A stretch of 64,000 nt of DNA from an uncultured Phocaeicola sp. (GTDB taxonomy: Bacteria > Bacteroidota > Bacteroidia > Bacteroidales > Bacteroidaceae), in assembly GCA_944320855.1 (NCBI GenBank), contig CALUJF010000005.1, positions 1 through 64,000 of the forward strand, given 5' to 3'. Positions 18,862 to 28,319 of this stretch are shown here, piece after piece. The position numbers and the translations under genes are program-made. Position 1 is the stretch's first letter, and the number at the start of each line of letters is the position of its first letter. Below the pieces are notes generated by a model. The model saw only the letters and a program-made list of their open reading frames with translations. It had not been told where the DNA came from and searched no databases.

Positions 18862-19728
18862 ATGAAAAATGTAATTTTACTTCTATCATTATTCCTGATT
18901 TTTTGTTCTTCATGCAGTAAAGAAGAAACGCAAAATGAAAATTCAATTAATCCTGTTATTGTAAGTTTTGAATCTCAAATTTCCCGTGTGGTTGGAACTT
19001 CTTGGGAAGATGATGATGAAGTGGGAATTTCTGCTACTGATGGTGGTGAAGTGACATATGCAAATGTGAAATATCTGTCCGACGAAAACGGTAATTTCGC
19101 AGTAGCTGAGGGTGTGCAGCCAATATGCTTTACCAATAAGAACCCGATGTCATTTACCGCCTATTATCCTTATTCCGCAGACGGGGGAATCATTTCTGCA
19201 AATACGGCTACAGCCCAGGATAAATGCAACTTCCTTTGGGCAAAACAGGATAATATGTCTTATTCTGAGGCTCCTGTTGTGAAGTTTGTCTTTAACCATT
19301 CCATGAGTGAAGTCGTTTTTAATATATCTTCAAGCGAAGGTTTGCCTTTGACAGACTATCAGAATCCTGCAGTGATAGGTTTCAAGCATCAAGGTTCATT
19401 CAATACTGCTACAGGCGAAGCCAAAATTGATGATACTGCCCAAGCTGAAGAATGGGCAATCAGTATGGAGCAGGGTGAAGGCAAGCTCACATATGCTGCT
19501 GTTCTTTTCCCACAGACTATAAACGGTTTGAGTCTAAAAGTCGGTGACAAGGTTTATTCGGTGGAAATCACACCATCGACTATTAATCTGATTGGCGGCA
19601 AGACTTATAACATCAATCTGGATGTAAAGCCTGAAAAGATTTCTGCTGAAGTATCAATCGTAGGTTCTGAAATAAACGGATTCGGCCCGGGTGAGGATTT
19701 CGACGCTTCGTTTACGGTTGAAGAATAA
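18862..19728 (+). CDS. Fimbrillin-like (Mfa-like) surface lipoprotein
   Basis: A 288-aa lipoprotein: the signal peptide ends at CSSC, with Cys18 the likely lipidated residue. The body resembles the fimbrillin-like beta-sandwich family (MSFTAYYPY, FNHSMSEVVFNI and a final INGFGPGEDFD tail). It is the first gene of the fructan operon, directly behind the operator. Proteins of this type in Bacteroidales loci are surface structural or glycan-binding components; a binding role here is inferred from position only. Its N-terminal two-thirds is clearly related to the next gene, which suggests duplication. Confidence 0.75.
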   Translation: MKNVILLLSLFLIFCSSCSKEETQNENSINPVIVSFESQISRVVGTSWEDDDEVGISATDGGEVTYANVKYLSDENGNFAVAEGVQPICFTNKNPMSFTAYYPYSADGGIISANTATAQDKCNFLWAKQDNMSYSEAPVVKFVFNHSMSEVVFNISSSEGLPLTDYQNPAVIGFKHQGSFNTATGEAKIDDTAQAEEWAISMEQGEGKLTYAAVLFPQTINGLSLKVGDKVYSVEITPSTINLIGGKTYNINLDVKPEKISAEVSIVGSEINGFGPGEDFDASFTVEE

Positions 19729-19760
19729 TGAAAAAGCACATAAAATTAAATTAAACCTAT

Positions 19761-21425
19761 ATGAAAAAGACAATTCTTAATTTATTACTTTTTCTTGCGT
19801 GCATGTCGTCATGCAGTAAGAATGATTCTTTTGAAAAAACAGAGGAGTTATCTAATCCGGTCACTGTTAGCTTTATGACTAATATTTCGCGTGTAACCGG
19901 TTCTTCATGGGAGAATAATGACTCGGTTGGAATCTCTGCTACAGGTACTGATGACGTAACGTACACAAATGTGAAATACCTGTCCGATACAAGTGGCAAG
20001 TTTACAGTTTCTGAGGGTGTTCAACCTATTTGTTTCAAAAATATGAATCCGATGTCATTTACCGCATATTATCCATATTCAGATAATAACGGTACTGTAA
20101 GTGTTAATACATTGGAAAACAACTCTGATTGTAATTTTATATGGGCAAAGGCCGATAATGTACCGTATTCTGAAGCTCCTACGGTAAATCTTCAGTTTAA
20201 CCATTCTATGGCAGAGTTGCGTATAGTAGTGAGTGCTCAAGATGGCGCGTCTTTGCAATCTTTTAAAAATATGACAGTATCTGGTCTGAAACATGATGGT
20301 AATTTTACAACAGCTGACGGTAAAGCTGCAGTACTGGCTGATGCACCGGCCAAGAACTGGGATATTTCATTGACAGAAGTAAATGATAAATTGGAGTTTA
20401 AAGGTTATGTTTTACCTCAGGCTATATCCGATTTGTCTATACGTGTGAATTCTGCTTCTCATAATATTACTTTTGATAATAATAATAGTTTTGAAGCAGG
20501 ATTTTATTACACTATTAATGTTACTGTGAATAGTGATAATACGGTGAATGTAGAGACAACTATATTCGGTACTACTATCAATGGGCCGTACGATTCTTCA
20601 AAAGCCAAAATAGGTTATATCGATGTTGATGCAGTAAGCAATGATGATGATATGGCTGCTTCAAAAGCATGGTTTAAAAAACAATATCCTTATGGAGAGG
20701 TTTTGAGCCTTTTAGAATCTTCAGATTGGAATTTGTCACAGTTCTCGGTTATATGGATACATATTGATAGAAATGGAATCAACTCGGGCTGGGAGAATTT
20801 GAAAACAGGTGCATTTGATGATAATGTGATTAATGCACTTAAGGATTATTATACAAAAGGTGGAAACCTTCTGCTGTGTAATCATGCCACACAGTTATTG
20901 GTTCCTTTTGAAAGATTGAATGCAGATAGAGCACCAAATTCATTTGGCTCTGGTGATGGCTCTTCAAATGTAGATATTTGGGGTATAAACGCAATTATAA
21001 ATAAAATGTATGATCGGAGACAACATGCTATATATGAAGGACTGTTCACTACAGGAGCTGGTGACCATGATATGTATCCTTTAATTGGTTCGGGGATTAA
21101 AGAAGACCATAATTGTATGTGGGATTTTAATGCTTTTCGATATGACAAAAAAGTAAAAAATAATATATTATGGTTTGAAGAGGAAAATAATGCAGTTATT
21201 TTAGGTACCTGGGAACATGTTGTAGATGATGCTGTTGCAGGTATCATAGAATTTAACCCTACAGAAAGTATAAATGGTAGATGTATTGCAATAGGTGTTG
21301 CTGCTTACGAATGGCATCAAAATGACGTAAATAATACATACCAAAGCCATATAGAGAAAATGACACAAAATGCCATTAAGTATCTTGATGACAAATGGTA
21401 TGAAAGAGTGAATAGTAATAACTAA
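19761..21425 (+). CDS. Fimbrillin-like lipoprotein with C-terminal DUF4960-like module
   Basis: The 554-aa lipoprotein (likely Cys18) has two parts. Residues about 20-275 repeat the fimbrillin-like domain of the preceding gene (YYPYSDN, FNHSMAELRIVV). From about residue 288 (KIGYIDVDA) a second domain runs to the end, with VIWIHIDRNGINSGW, GGNLLLCNHATQLL, GAGDHDMYPLIG and NGRCIAIGVAAYEW. I associate this module from memory with DUF4960, and it may have a glutamine-amidotransferase-like fold; no catalytic function is claimed. The same module ends the beta-helix protein at 26337-28301. A surface fructan-binding role is plausible because it precedes susC. Confidence 0.7.
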   Translation: MKKTILNLLLFLACMSSCSKNDSFEKTEELSNPVTVSFMTNISRVTGSSWENNDSVGISATGTDDVTYTNVKYLSDTSGKFTVSEGVQPICFKNMNPMSFTAYYPYSDNNGTVSVNTLENNSDCNFIWAKADNVPYSEAPTVNLQFNHSMAELRIVVSAQDGASLQSFKNMTVSGLKHDGNFTTADGKAAVLADAPAKNWDISLTEVNDKLEFKGYVLPQAISDLSIRVNSASHNITFDNNNSFEAGFYYTINVTVNSDNTVNVETTIFGTTINGPYDSSKAKIGYIDVDAVSNDDDMAASKAWFKKQYPYGEVLSLLESSDWNLSQFSVIWIHIDRNGINSGWENLKTGAFDDNVINALKDYYTKGGNLLLCNHATQLLVPFERLNADRAPNSFGSGDGSSNVDIWGINAIINKMYDRRQHAIYEGLFTTGAGDHDMYPLIGSGIKEDHNCMWDFNAFRYDKKVKNNILWFEEENNAVILGTWEHVVDDAVAGIIEFNPTESINGRCIAIGVAAYEWHQNDVNNTYQSHIEKMTQNAIKYLDDKWYERVNSNN

Positions 21426-21442
21426 TTTTTAGGTATATAAAT

Positions 21443-24400
21443 ATGTTGGATTTAAAGAGGTTATTTTCTCTAATGCTTTTCACGGTTATTTGTTGTGTTA
21501 TTTCTGCACAGCAAATAACTGTAAAGGGTACAGTTCTGTCTGCATCTGACAACTTTCCGGTTATAGGTGCTACAGTAGTGGAGGAAAACAATTCAAATAA
21601 TGGAACAATAACCGATATTGATGGAAATTTCAATATTACGGTTGGTGCGAAGAGCAATATAGTAGTATCTTTTGTCGGATTCAAACCGCAAACTATTAAG
21701 GCTACAAGCATTATGAATATATTGCTACAGGAAGATACTGAGGTGCTTGATGAAGTTGTGGTGACTGGATATATGTCAGAAAAGAAAGCCAGTCTTACAG
21801 GTTCAGTTGCCGTAGTGAAGATGAAAGATGTGGCAGATATACCTACGGGTAATGTAATGTCGGCTCTGCAGGGTAGAGTGGCAGGTATGAATATTACTAC
21901 AGACGGTACTCCTGGTGGAATGAATACCAGTACTTTGGTACGTGGTACTACTACTATCAACAATAGTTCGCCATTATATATCATAGACGGTGTGCAGACA
22001 CGTGACAATGTAGCGTCAATATTGTCTTCGAATGATGTTGAGTCAATTCAGGTACTTAAAGATGCAGCTTCAGCTGCCATTTATGGTGCACAGGCAGCCA
22101 ATGGAGTTATCATTATAACAACAAAGCGTGCCAAGGAAGGGGATGTGAAAGTCAATTTTGATATGTCACTCACAGCACAGACATTCGCTACAGGTTTCGA
22201 TATGCTTAATACTCAGGAATGGGGAGAAGTTTATTGGCAGGCTTACAGAAACACAAACTGGATGTCGACACCTAACAGCGTAGTATATGGAAATGGTGAA
22301 GAACCTGTAGTACAGGAATTCTACTATGACAAGGACGGTATTAAAATCAGGACTGCAGATACTGATTGGGCAAAAGAAATATATAGAACTGCATTAATGC
22401 AAAATTATAATATGTCATTGTCGAAAGGCTTTAAAAACGGTAAGGCCTCACTGACAATGAACTATATGGATCAGGATGGCCTTATTAGAAATAGTGATTT
22501 CCAACGCTTTAATACAAGACTTGCTACAGATTTTAATTTTCTTGACAATCGTGTAAGGGTAGGTGAGAGTTTTGCTATTAGTTATTGGACACGTCATTTA
22601 AGTCCAGGAGGAATAGAGGAAAATGTTATAGCACAGCATCCGGCTATTCCTGTATATGATGAGAATGGTGGCTACGCCGGTGGATATGTTGATATATTGG
22701 GTGATAAGGCTAATCTTATTAGATTGACTGATAATGAAGCTAATAATCGTCATAAATACTGGAGAATATTTGGTAATGCATACATAGAAATCGAGCCTTT
22801 GGAAAAATTGATTTTTAAATCAAATTTCGGTATGAACTATTACAATGAGTTTAATTCTACTTTTGTGCCGGCATGGCAGGAAGGTAGCAGATCAGTAGAT
22901 GTTAATGAACTTAACGTGACTCATAATTATAGTCTGCAGTGGATATGGTCCAATACATTGAATTATTCATTAAGTGTTAATAACCATAATTTGGTGGCTT
23001 TGCTTGGTATGGAAGCAAAAAAAGAATTTGGTGAATCTTTGTCTGGATATGGAAAAGGTCTTGCTATAGAAGACTTGAACTACAGGTATCTTGATGCTAC
23101 TACTACAGGCCAGATTGTAGGAAACAATGCCAGCGAGTATGCTATTTTGTCATATTTCGGAAAAGTAAATTATGATTATGAGAGTAAATATCTTGCTTCA
23201 ATGACAATCCGTCGTGATGCTTCTTCACGTTTTGGTATGAATCATAATTCTGCTATATTCCCTTCAGCTTCGGTTGGCTGGAGAATTTCAAGTGAGGACT
23301 TCATGTCAAATATGTCTGATTGGTTATCGGATCTTAAGATACGAGCATCATGGGGTATCAATGGAAATGATATGATAGATAATACAGCCACATATGATAA
23401 ATATTTGGTCAGCCTAAAAGATGCTTCTTATAATTTGAACGGGGATGGTAAATTCTTAACACCGGGAGCTTATAAAACTGCAACAGGTAATAGTGACTTA
23501 AAATGGGAACAGACAGAACAGTGGAATATTGGTCTTGACGCATCTTTCATAAATAATAAATTGGGACTTACATTGGATTATTTTAATAAAAATACTTCTG
23601 ACATGTTGATACAGCGCCCATATATAGCTATAATTGGTGAAGGTGGTTATTATTGGTATAACGGAATATCTATGAATAATAAAGGTGTTGAGGCTACTTT
23701 GTCATGGAGAGATGAGGTAAATGATTTCAGCTATGATGTGTCATTGAATATGTCATACTACAAAAATGAAATAACAGATTTGCCTGAGGATATATATTAT
23801 ACATACGGAGGAGGTAACGGTGTAGATTTGACTATAGTCGGTCAACCTTTCGGCTCATGGATGGGATATAAGACAGATGGACTTTTTCGAACAAAAAAAG
23901 AAGTATATGACTATATGACTACTTATGATGTGAGAATTGGTGATCCTGATGTGGGAAGAATAAAATATGTAGATGTGAATGGAGATAAAATAATTGATAC
24001 GTCAGACCAAACATGGCTTGGTTCCGATCAACCTAAAGTTATTGCAGGATTGAATATAGGTGCATCTTGGAAAGGTTTTGATTTTAGTATGTTCTTTAAT
24101 GGAATGGTAAGAGATGCTTATAATAATTCCAAATTTTATACAGATTTATTCCAATTATGGAGTGGAAATCATTCTACAAGGCTACTTGAAGCTATGGATG
24201 CATGGAAGGAATATGAAGCCACTGGAGTCTATAACTGTGATATTCCGGCATTGACAGCATCGGATACAAATAATGAAGGTAGGCTATCGGAATATTTTAT
24301 AGAGGATGGCTCATATATAAAAATGAAAAATTTGACATTGGGATATACGTTCCCTAAAAAAATTACAGATAAGATAAAATTAAGTAACTTTAGAGTATAC

Positions 24401-24517
24401 TTCCAAGCTCAGAACTTATTTACAATCACAAAATACACAGGAGCAGATCCGGAGAATTTAGGTTATGCGTATCCACAGCCTAGATCTTATACTTTAGGTC
24501 TTTCAGTAGGTTTTTAA
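21443..24517 (+). CDS. SusC-like TonB-dependent transporter, fructan locus
   Basis: This 1024-aa outer-membrane importer takes in oligosaccharides with its SusD partner, powered by TonB. It has a signal peptide (to about Ala22), a carboxypeptidase-regulatory-like domain (about 25-100, TVVEENNSNNGTITDIDG), the conserved EVLDEVVVTGY segment, a plug domain (about 112-225) and a 22-strand barrel ending in SYTLGLSVGF. It sits 17 bp after the lipoprotein gene and 10 bp before susD in one operon. Fructan specificity is inferred from the GH91-like, GH32 and fructokinase genes around it. Confidence 0.93.
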   Translation: MLDLKRLFSLMLFTVICCVISAQQITVKGTVLSASDNFPVIGATVVEENNSNNGTITDIDGNFNITVGAKSNIVVSFVGFKPQTIKATSIMNILLQEDTEVLDEVVVTGYMSEKKASLTGSVAVVKMKDVADIPTGNVMSALQGRVAGMNITTDGTPGGMNTSTLVRGTTTINNSSPLYIIDGVQTRDNVASILSSNDVESIQVLKDAASAAIYGAQAANGVIIITTKRAKEGDVKVNFDMSLTAQTFATGFDMLNTQEWGEVYWQAYRNTNWMSTPNSVVYGNGEEPVVQEFYYDKDGIKIRTADTDWAKEIYRTALMQNYNMSLSKGFKNGKASLTMNYMDQDGLIRNSDFQRFNTRLATDFNFLDNRVRVGESFAISYWTRHLSPGGIEENVIAQHPAIPVYDENGGYAGGYVDILGDKANLIRLTDNEANNRHKYWRIFGNAYIEIEPLEKLIFKSNFGMNYYNEFNSTFVPAWQEGSRSVDVNELNVTHNYSLQWIWSNTLNYSLSVNNHNLVALLGMEAKKEFGESLSGYGKGLAIEDLNYRYLDATTTGQIVGNNASEYAILSYFGKVNYDYESKYLASMTIRRDASSRFGMNHNSAIFPSASVGWRISSEDFMSNMSDWLSDLKIRASWGINGNDMIDNTATYDKYLVSLKDASYNLNGDGKFLTPGAYKTATGNSDLKWEQTEQWNIGLDASFINNKLGLTLDYFNKNTSDMLIQRPYIAIIGEGGYYWYNGISMNNKGVEATLSWRDEVNDFSYDVSLNMSYYKNEITDLPEDIYYTYGGGNGVDLTIVGQPFGSWMGYKTDGLFRTKKEVYDYMTTYDVRIGDPDVGRIKYVDVNGDKIIDTSDQTWLGSDQPKVIAGLNIGASWKGFDFSMFFNGMVRDAYNNSKFYTDLFQLWSGNHSTRLLEAMDAWKEYEATGVYNCDIPALTASDTNNEGRLSEYFIEDGSYIKMKNLTLGYTFPKKITDKIKLSNFRVYFQAQNLFTITKYTGADPENLGYAYPQPRSYTLGLSVGF

Positions 24518-24527
24518 GATATAAAAA

Positions 24528-26306
24528 ATGATTATGAAATTAAATTATATAGTATTATTATCAGTCTTAATCTCTGTTACAAGCTGCAATGAAAGTAAAT
24601 TTCTTGACATTCAGCCTAACAGTACACTGAATAACGAAAATGTTTATTCTCCTGACGGAGTTGAATCTTTAATTACAGCTGCTTATGCGGCACTTCAGGG
24701 ACCTGCAGGACAGTCTGGTAGCGTATGGTTGATTCCAATGACTAACTGGAGTTACGGTGACGTTCGCTCTGATAATGCTTACAAAGGTGGAGGTGGTATT
24801 GGTGACGTAACAGATATACATAAGCTCGAAACATTTGATGTGGATGCGACATTGGGCAATGTTGATAGCAAATGGTTTCAGTTATATAGTTGCGTACAGC
24901 GTTGTAACTTGGCTTTGAGAGGATTAAATACATTGACAGTTGAAGATTTTCCCGAACTTGAAATTAGAAAAGCCGAGATGCATTTCCTTAGGGCACATTT
25001 CTATTTTGAATTGAGTCGTTTATTTAATAAAATTCCGTATTTTGATGAGAACGTAGAAATGGATCAATATACCCAAATTTCAAATGATGAATTTACACGT
25101 GACGAGATATTAGGTAAAATAGCTCAGGAATTTGTGGATGCAGCATCAATACTTCCGGAGAAACAGACTGAAATAGGTAGGGTTAACAAATATGCAGCGT
25201 TTGCTTATGCTGCCAAAGTGAAGTTATATCAGGCATATAAGCAGAATCCTGAAACAAATCTTGTTACTGAGATAAACAAGGACTTGTTGGCGGAAGTTGT
25301 AAATTTATGTAATGAATTGGATGGTAAGTACGATTTGCTTGATGATTTTCAGCAACTTGATATGCTGGAATATGAAAATGGTAAGGAATCGGTTTTTGCT
25401 GTTCAATATTCAATGAATGACGGTTCACCTGATGGTGGGCGAATTAATTGGAGTAATTTGCTAAATGCTCCACTCGGCCCTTATGGCGGTGATGGCTTTT
25501 TCTTGCCAAGTCAGAATCTGATCAATGCTTTCAAAACTGATGCAAATGGATTGCCATTATTTGATACATTCAATGAATCGAACTATGACGTAATAACTTT
25601 CGATTATGCAGGAAATCCTATAAATAATAATGTCGGAGATCCGGTTGATCCACGTATAGATTTTATTGTTGGACGTCCTAACATACGTTGGAAAACTTAT
25701 ACAGAGTCGCCATGTATGAATACATGGGTAAGACATCAGGGGGACTATGGCTATCATTGTTGTAAACGTTTCTATCTTTCGCCTGAAAGTTCGGATGTGT
25801 ATGATGGTTGGCCATGGGGAGCTTCCGGATTGAACTGGCAGATAATACGTTATGCTCATGTATTGTTATGGAAAGCAGAAGCTCTTATTGAAATAGGTGA
25901 ACCTGCCGGACTTGATGAAGCAAGACAGATTATTAATAAAGTTAGGGCAAGAACTAAAGATAGCAAATATGTAAAAGACTTTAAAGATGAAAATAGAAAT
26001 GCTGCTAATTATAATATAGGATTATATCAGGCTACTGGATGGACACAGGATTATGCACGCAAAGCTTTAAGGTTTGAGATGAGATTAGAAACTGCAATGG
26101 AAGGTGAAAGATTTTTCGACCTTGTACGTTGGGGAATAGCTGGTCAGACTATTAATGAATATATTCTTAAAGAAAAAGAACAACGCGTTTACTATTCAAC
26201 AGCACAATTCGAGGTAAGTAAAGATGAGTATCTGCCAATATCAAAATCTCAGTATAACTTCTCCGGAGGAAAGTATGTTCAGAACCCGGGATATGGAAAC
26301 TTCTAA
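24528..26306 (+). CDS. SusD-like glycan-binding lipoprotein, fructan locus
   Basis: This 592-aa SusD/RagB-family protein forms the lid over the SusC barrel and binds oligosaccharide at the cell surface. The lipobox is SVTSC (Cys20). Tetratricopeptide-like helices are visible in the N-terminal half (KAEMHFLRAHFYFELSRLF), and the C-terminal family block reads ARKALRFEMRLETAMEGERFFDLVRWG. An alternative start two codons downstream (24534, MKLNYIV) is equally possible. It pairs with the preceding susC. Confidence 0.93.
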   Translation: MIMKLNYIVLLSVLISVTSCNESKFLDIQPNSTLNNENVYSPDGVESLITAAYAALQGPAGQSGSVWLIPMTNWSYGDVRSDNAYKGGGGIGDVTDIHKLETFDVDATLGNVDSKWFQLYSCVQRCNLALRGLNTLTVEDFPELEIRKAEMHFLRAHFYFELSRLFNKIPYFDENVEMDQYTQISNDEFTRDEILGKIAQEFVDAASILPEKQTEIGRVNKYAAFAYAAKVKLYQAYKQNPETNLVTEINKDLLAEVVNLCNELDGKYDLLDDFQQLDMLEYENGKESVFAVQYSMNDGSPDGGRINWSNLLNAPLGPYGGDGFFLPSQNLINAFKTDANGLPLFDTFNESNYDVITFDYAGNPINNNVGDPVDPRIDFIVGRPNIRWKTYTESPCMNTWVRHQGDYGYHCCKRFYLSPESSDVYDGWPWGASGLNWQIIRYAHVLLWKAEALIEIGEPAGLDEARQIINKVRARTKDSKYVKDFKDENRNAANYNIGLYQATGWTQDYARKALRFEMRLETAMEGERFFDLVRWGIAGQTINEYILKEKEQRVYYSTAQFEVSKDEYLPISKSQYNFSGGKYVQNPGYGNF

Positions 26307-26336
26307 AATAAAAAATTAATTATATAACTAATAAAT

Positions 26337-28301
26337 ATGAAAACGATTAATTATCTTCTTGGACTATTGTTTATATCTCTTTTAGCCTCATGTACAAAAG
26401 AATATTATACTGTTGAGGGTGAAGCGAGCAGCTATGAATATGTAATAACAGATTATGGAGCAGATGCTTATGGCGGTGGCGACTGCTCTGGTATTATAAA
26501 CAAACTTATAGAGGATATGCCACTTTCTGGAGGATGTATTGTTATTCCTGAAGGGACATTTGTTTTGGACAATCCAATAGAAATCAATAAGAACTATATC
26601 ACAATTAAAGGTGTTAATTCAGGTATGAGAAGTAATATCGATGTGAAAGAACTTGATTTGCTTATTGGTGCCGGTGGTGGAAGTAAAATAGTATTGCGTA
26701 ATACTGATTGTGCCTTCCATATACCTGTTATGGAAAATGTAAATAATTCCATTAATCGTATAAGTGGAGTTGAGATTAAAGATTTGATGATTTCCGGAGG
26801 GGAAAAGAATAATGGAATAGGTATTTTCATAGAACATGATAACGACAGATGCCAAATATCAAATGTTATAGGGATTAACCTTCAGAAAGGTGTAGAAGCA
26901 CATAAATGTGATGCTCTTATCATTAAAGATTCGTGGTTCTGTGAGATGCAGAGTGGTATAGAACTTTATGATGGTATTCAGAATAAGATTACAGATTGTC
27001 AGTTGGGAGCACAGCCTGATGGAATTACTTGTTTGTTGCAAAGTGAACAGAACTTGGTATTTAGCAATAATCATGTTTATCCAGACGGTGGTATAAACTT
27101 GAAACTTTTAGATTGTGATTTTGTTAATATCACATCCAATAATTTTAAGAGTTATTATAACGGTATCATTGATATTAAGGGTAACAATAACCTGCTTAAT
27201 GGTAATATTATATGGTTAGTAAGTAGTGATAACCAGACAACAGCAAAAGGTGAAGATTATGGAGTTGTGAGAGTTGAAGGTACTTCAAACTTCATAACCG
27301 GCAACACTGTTAAATGTGAATGGAAAAATATTGTAAACCCTGTAACATTCAGATCTGTAAATGCAAACGGTGCCAATACATTCTCTAACCTTTCTGTAGC
27401 AGATTTAAACAGCTCAAGAGTATTCTACGTTCAGTATGGTGATAAAATCGAACAGTGTGGAGTTACTCCTTCAAAAACGATTTATGAACAGGTAAACTAT
27501 AGAGGAAAAATAGGTTATCTTGATGTCGATGCTGCAGACTCTGATGATCAGACAGCTTCTAAGGAATGGTTCATGGGTCAGTATCCACAGGGAATCGTTA
27601 TAGACCCATCTAATTTAGGAAACTTGAACGAATATTCTGTTATATGGATACATATTGATAGAAATGGAATCAACTCGGGCTGGGAGAATTTGAAAACAGA
27701 TGCATTTAATGATAATGTGATTAATGCACTTAAGGTTTATTATACAAATGGTGGAAACCTTCTGCTGTGTAATCATGCCACACAGTTATTGGTTCCTTTT
27801 GGAAGATTGGATGCAGATAGAGCACCAAATGAATTTGGTGCTGGTGAGAGTTCTTCAAATGCAGATATTTGGGGTGTAAACGCAAATATAAATAGAAAGT
27901 ATGATTGGAGACAGCATGCTATATATGAAGGACTGTCCACTGCAGGAGCTGGTGACCATGATATGTATCCTTTAATTGGTTCGGGAAATAAAGAAGACCA
28001 TAATTGTATGTGGGATTTGAATAAATTTGAATATAATAAAGTCGAAAAAGATAATATATTATGGTTTGAAGATGAAAATAATACTGTTATTTTAGGAACC
28101 TGGCAACATGTTGTAGATGATGCAGTTGCAGGTATCATAGAATTTAACCCTACAGAAACCATAAATGGTAGATGTATCGCTATAGGCGTAGCAGCTTACG
28201 AATGGAATCAGGGTGATACAGATTCTAATATGTATAGAGTTAATATCGAACAATTGACGAGAAATGCTATCTCTTATCTGGATAGTAAATGGAAAAATTA
28301 A
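26337..28301 (+). CDS. GH91-like beta-helix lipoprotein fused to DUF4960-like module
   Basis: A 654-aa lipoprotein (LLASC, Cys19). Residues about 35-385 form a right-handed parallel beta-helix that resembles inulin/levan fructotransferases of GH91: YVITDYGAD, GGCIVIPEGTFVL, ITIKGVNSGMRS, ITDCQLGAQPDGITCL, FSNNHVYPDGG and ITSNNFKSYYNGII. Such enzymes cut fructan endo- or exo-wise with an intramolecular transfer that forms difructose anhydride. I cannot confirm the catalytic Asp/Glu pair from memory. From about residue 390 the protein carries the same module as the 554-aa lipoprotein; the DNA is identical over 61 bp and highly similar beyond. Its lipid anchor and place after susD suggest a cell-surface fructan-cleaving or -binding protein. 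Confidence 0.7.
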   Translation: MKTINYLLGLLFISLLASCTKEYYTVEGEASSYEYVITDYGADAYGGGDCSGIINKLIEDMPLSGGCIVIPEGTFVLDNPIEINKNYITIKGVNSGMRSNIDVKELDLLIGAGGGSKIVLRNTDCAFHIPVMENVNNSINRISGVEIKDLMISGGEKNNGIGIFIEHDNDRCQISNVIGINLQKGVEAHKCDALIIKDSWFCEMQSGIELYDGIQNKITDCQLGAQPDGITCLLQSEQNLVFSNNHVYPDGGINLKLLDCDFVNITSNNFKSYYNGIIDIKGNNNLLNGNIIWLVSSDNQTTAKGEDYGVVRVEGTSNFITGNTVKCEWKNIVNPVTFRSVNANGANTFSNLSVADLNSSRVFYVQYGDKIEQCGVTPSKTIYEQVNYRGKIGYLDVDAADSDDQTASKEWFMGQYPQGIVIDPSNLGNLNEYSVIWIHIDRNGINSGWENLKTDAFNDNVINALKVYYTNGGNLLLCNHATQLLVPFGRLDADRAPNEFGAGESSSNADIWGVNANINRKYDWRQHAIYEGLSTAGAGDHDMYPLIGSGNKEDHNCMWDLNKFEYNKVEKDNILWFEDENNTVILGTWQHVVDDAVAGIIEFNPTETINGRCIAIGVAAYEWNQGDTDSNMYRVNIEQLTRNAISYLDSKWKN

Positions 28302-28319
28302 AATCGGTAAATTAAAATT

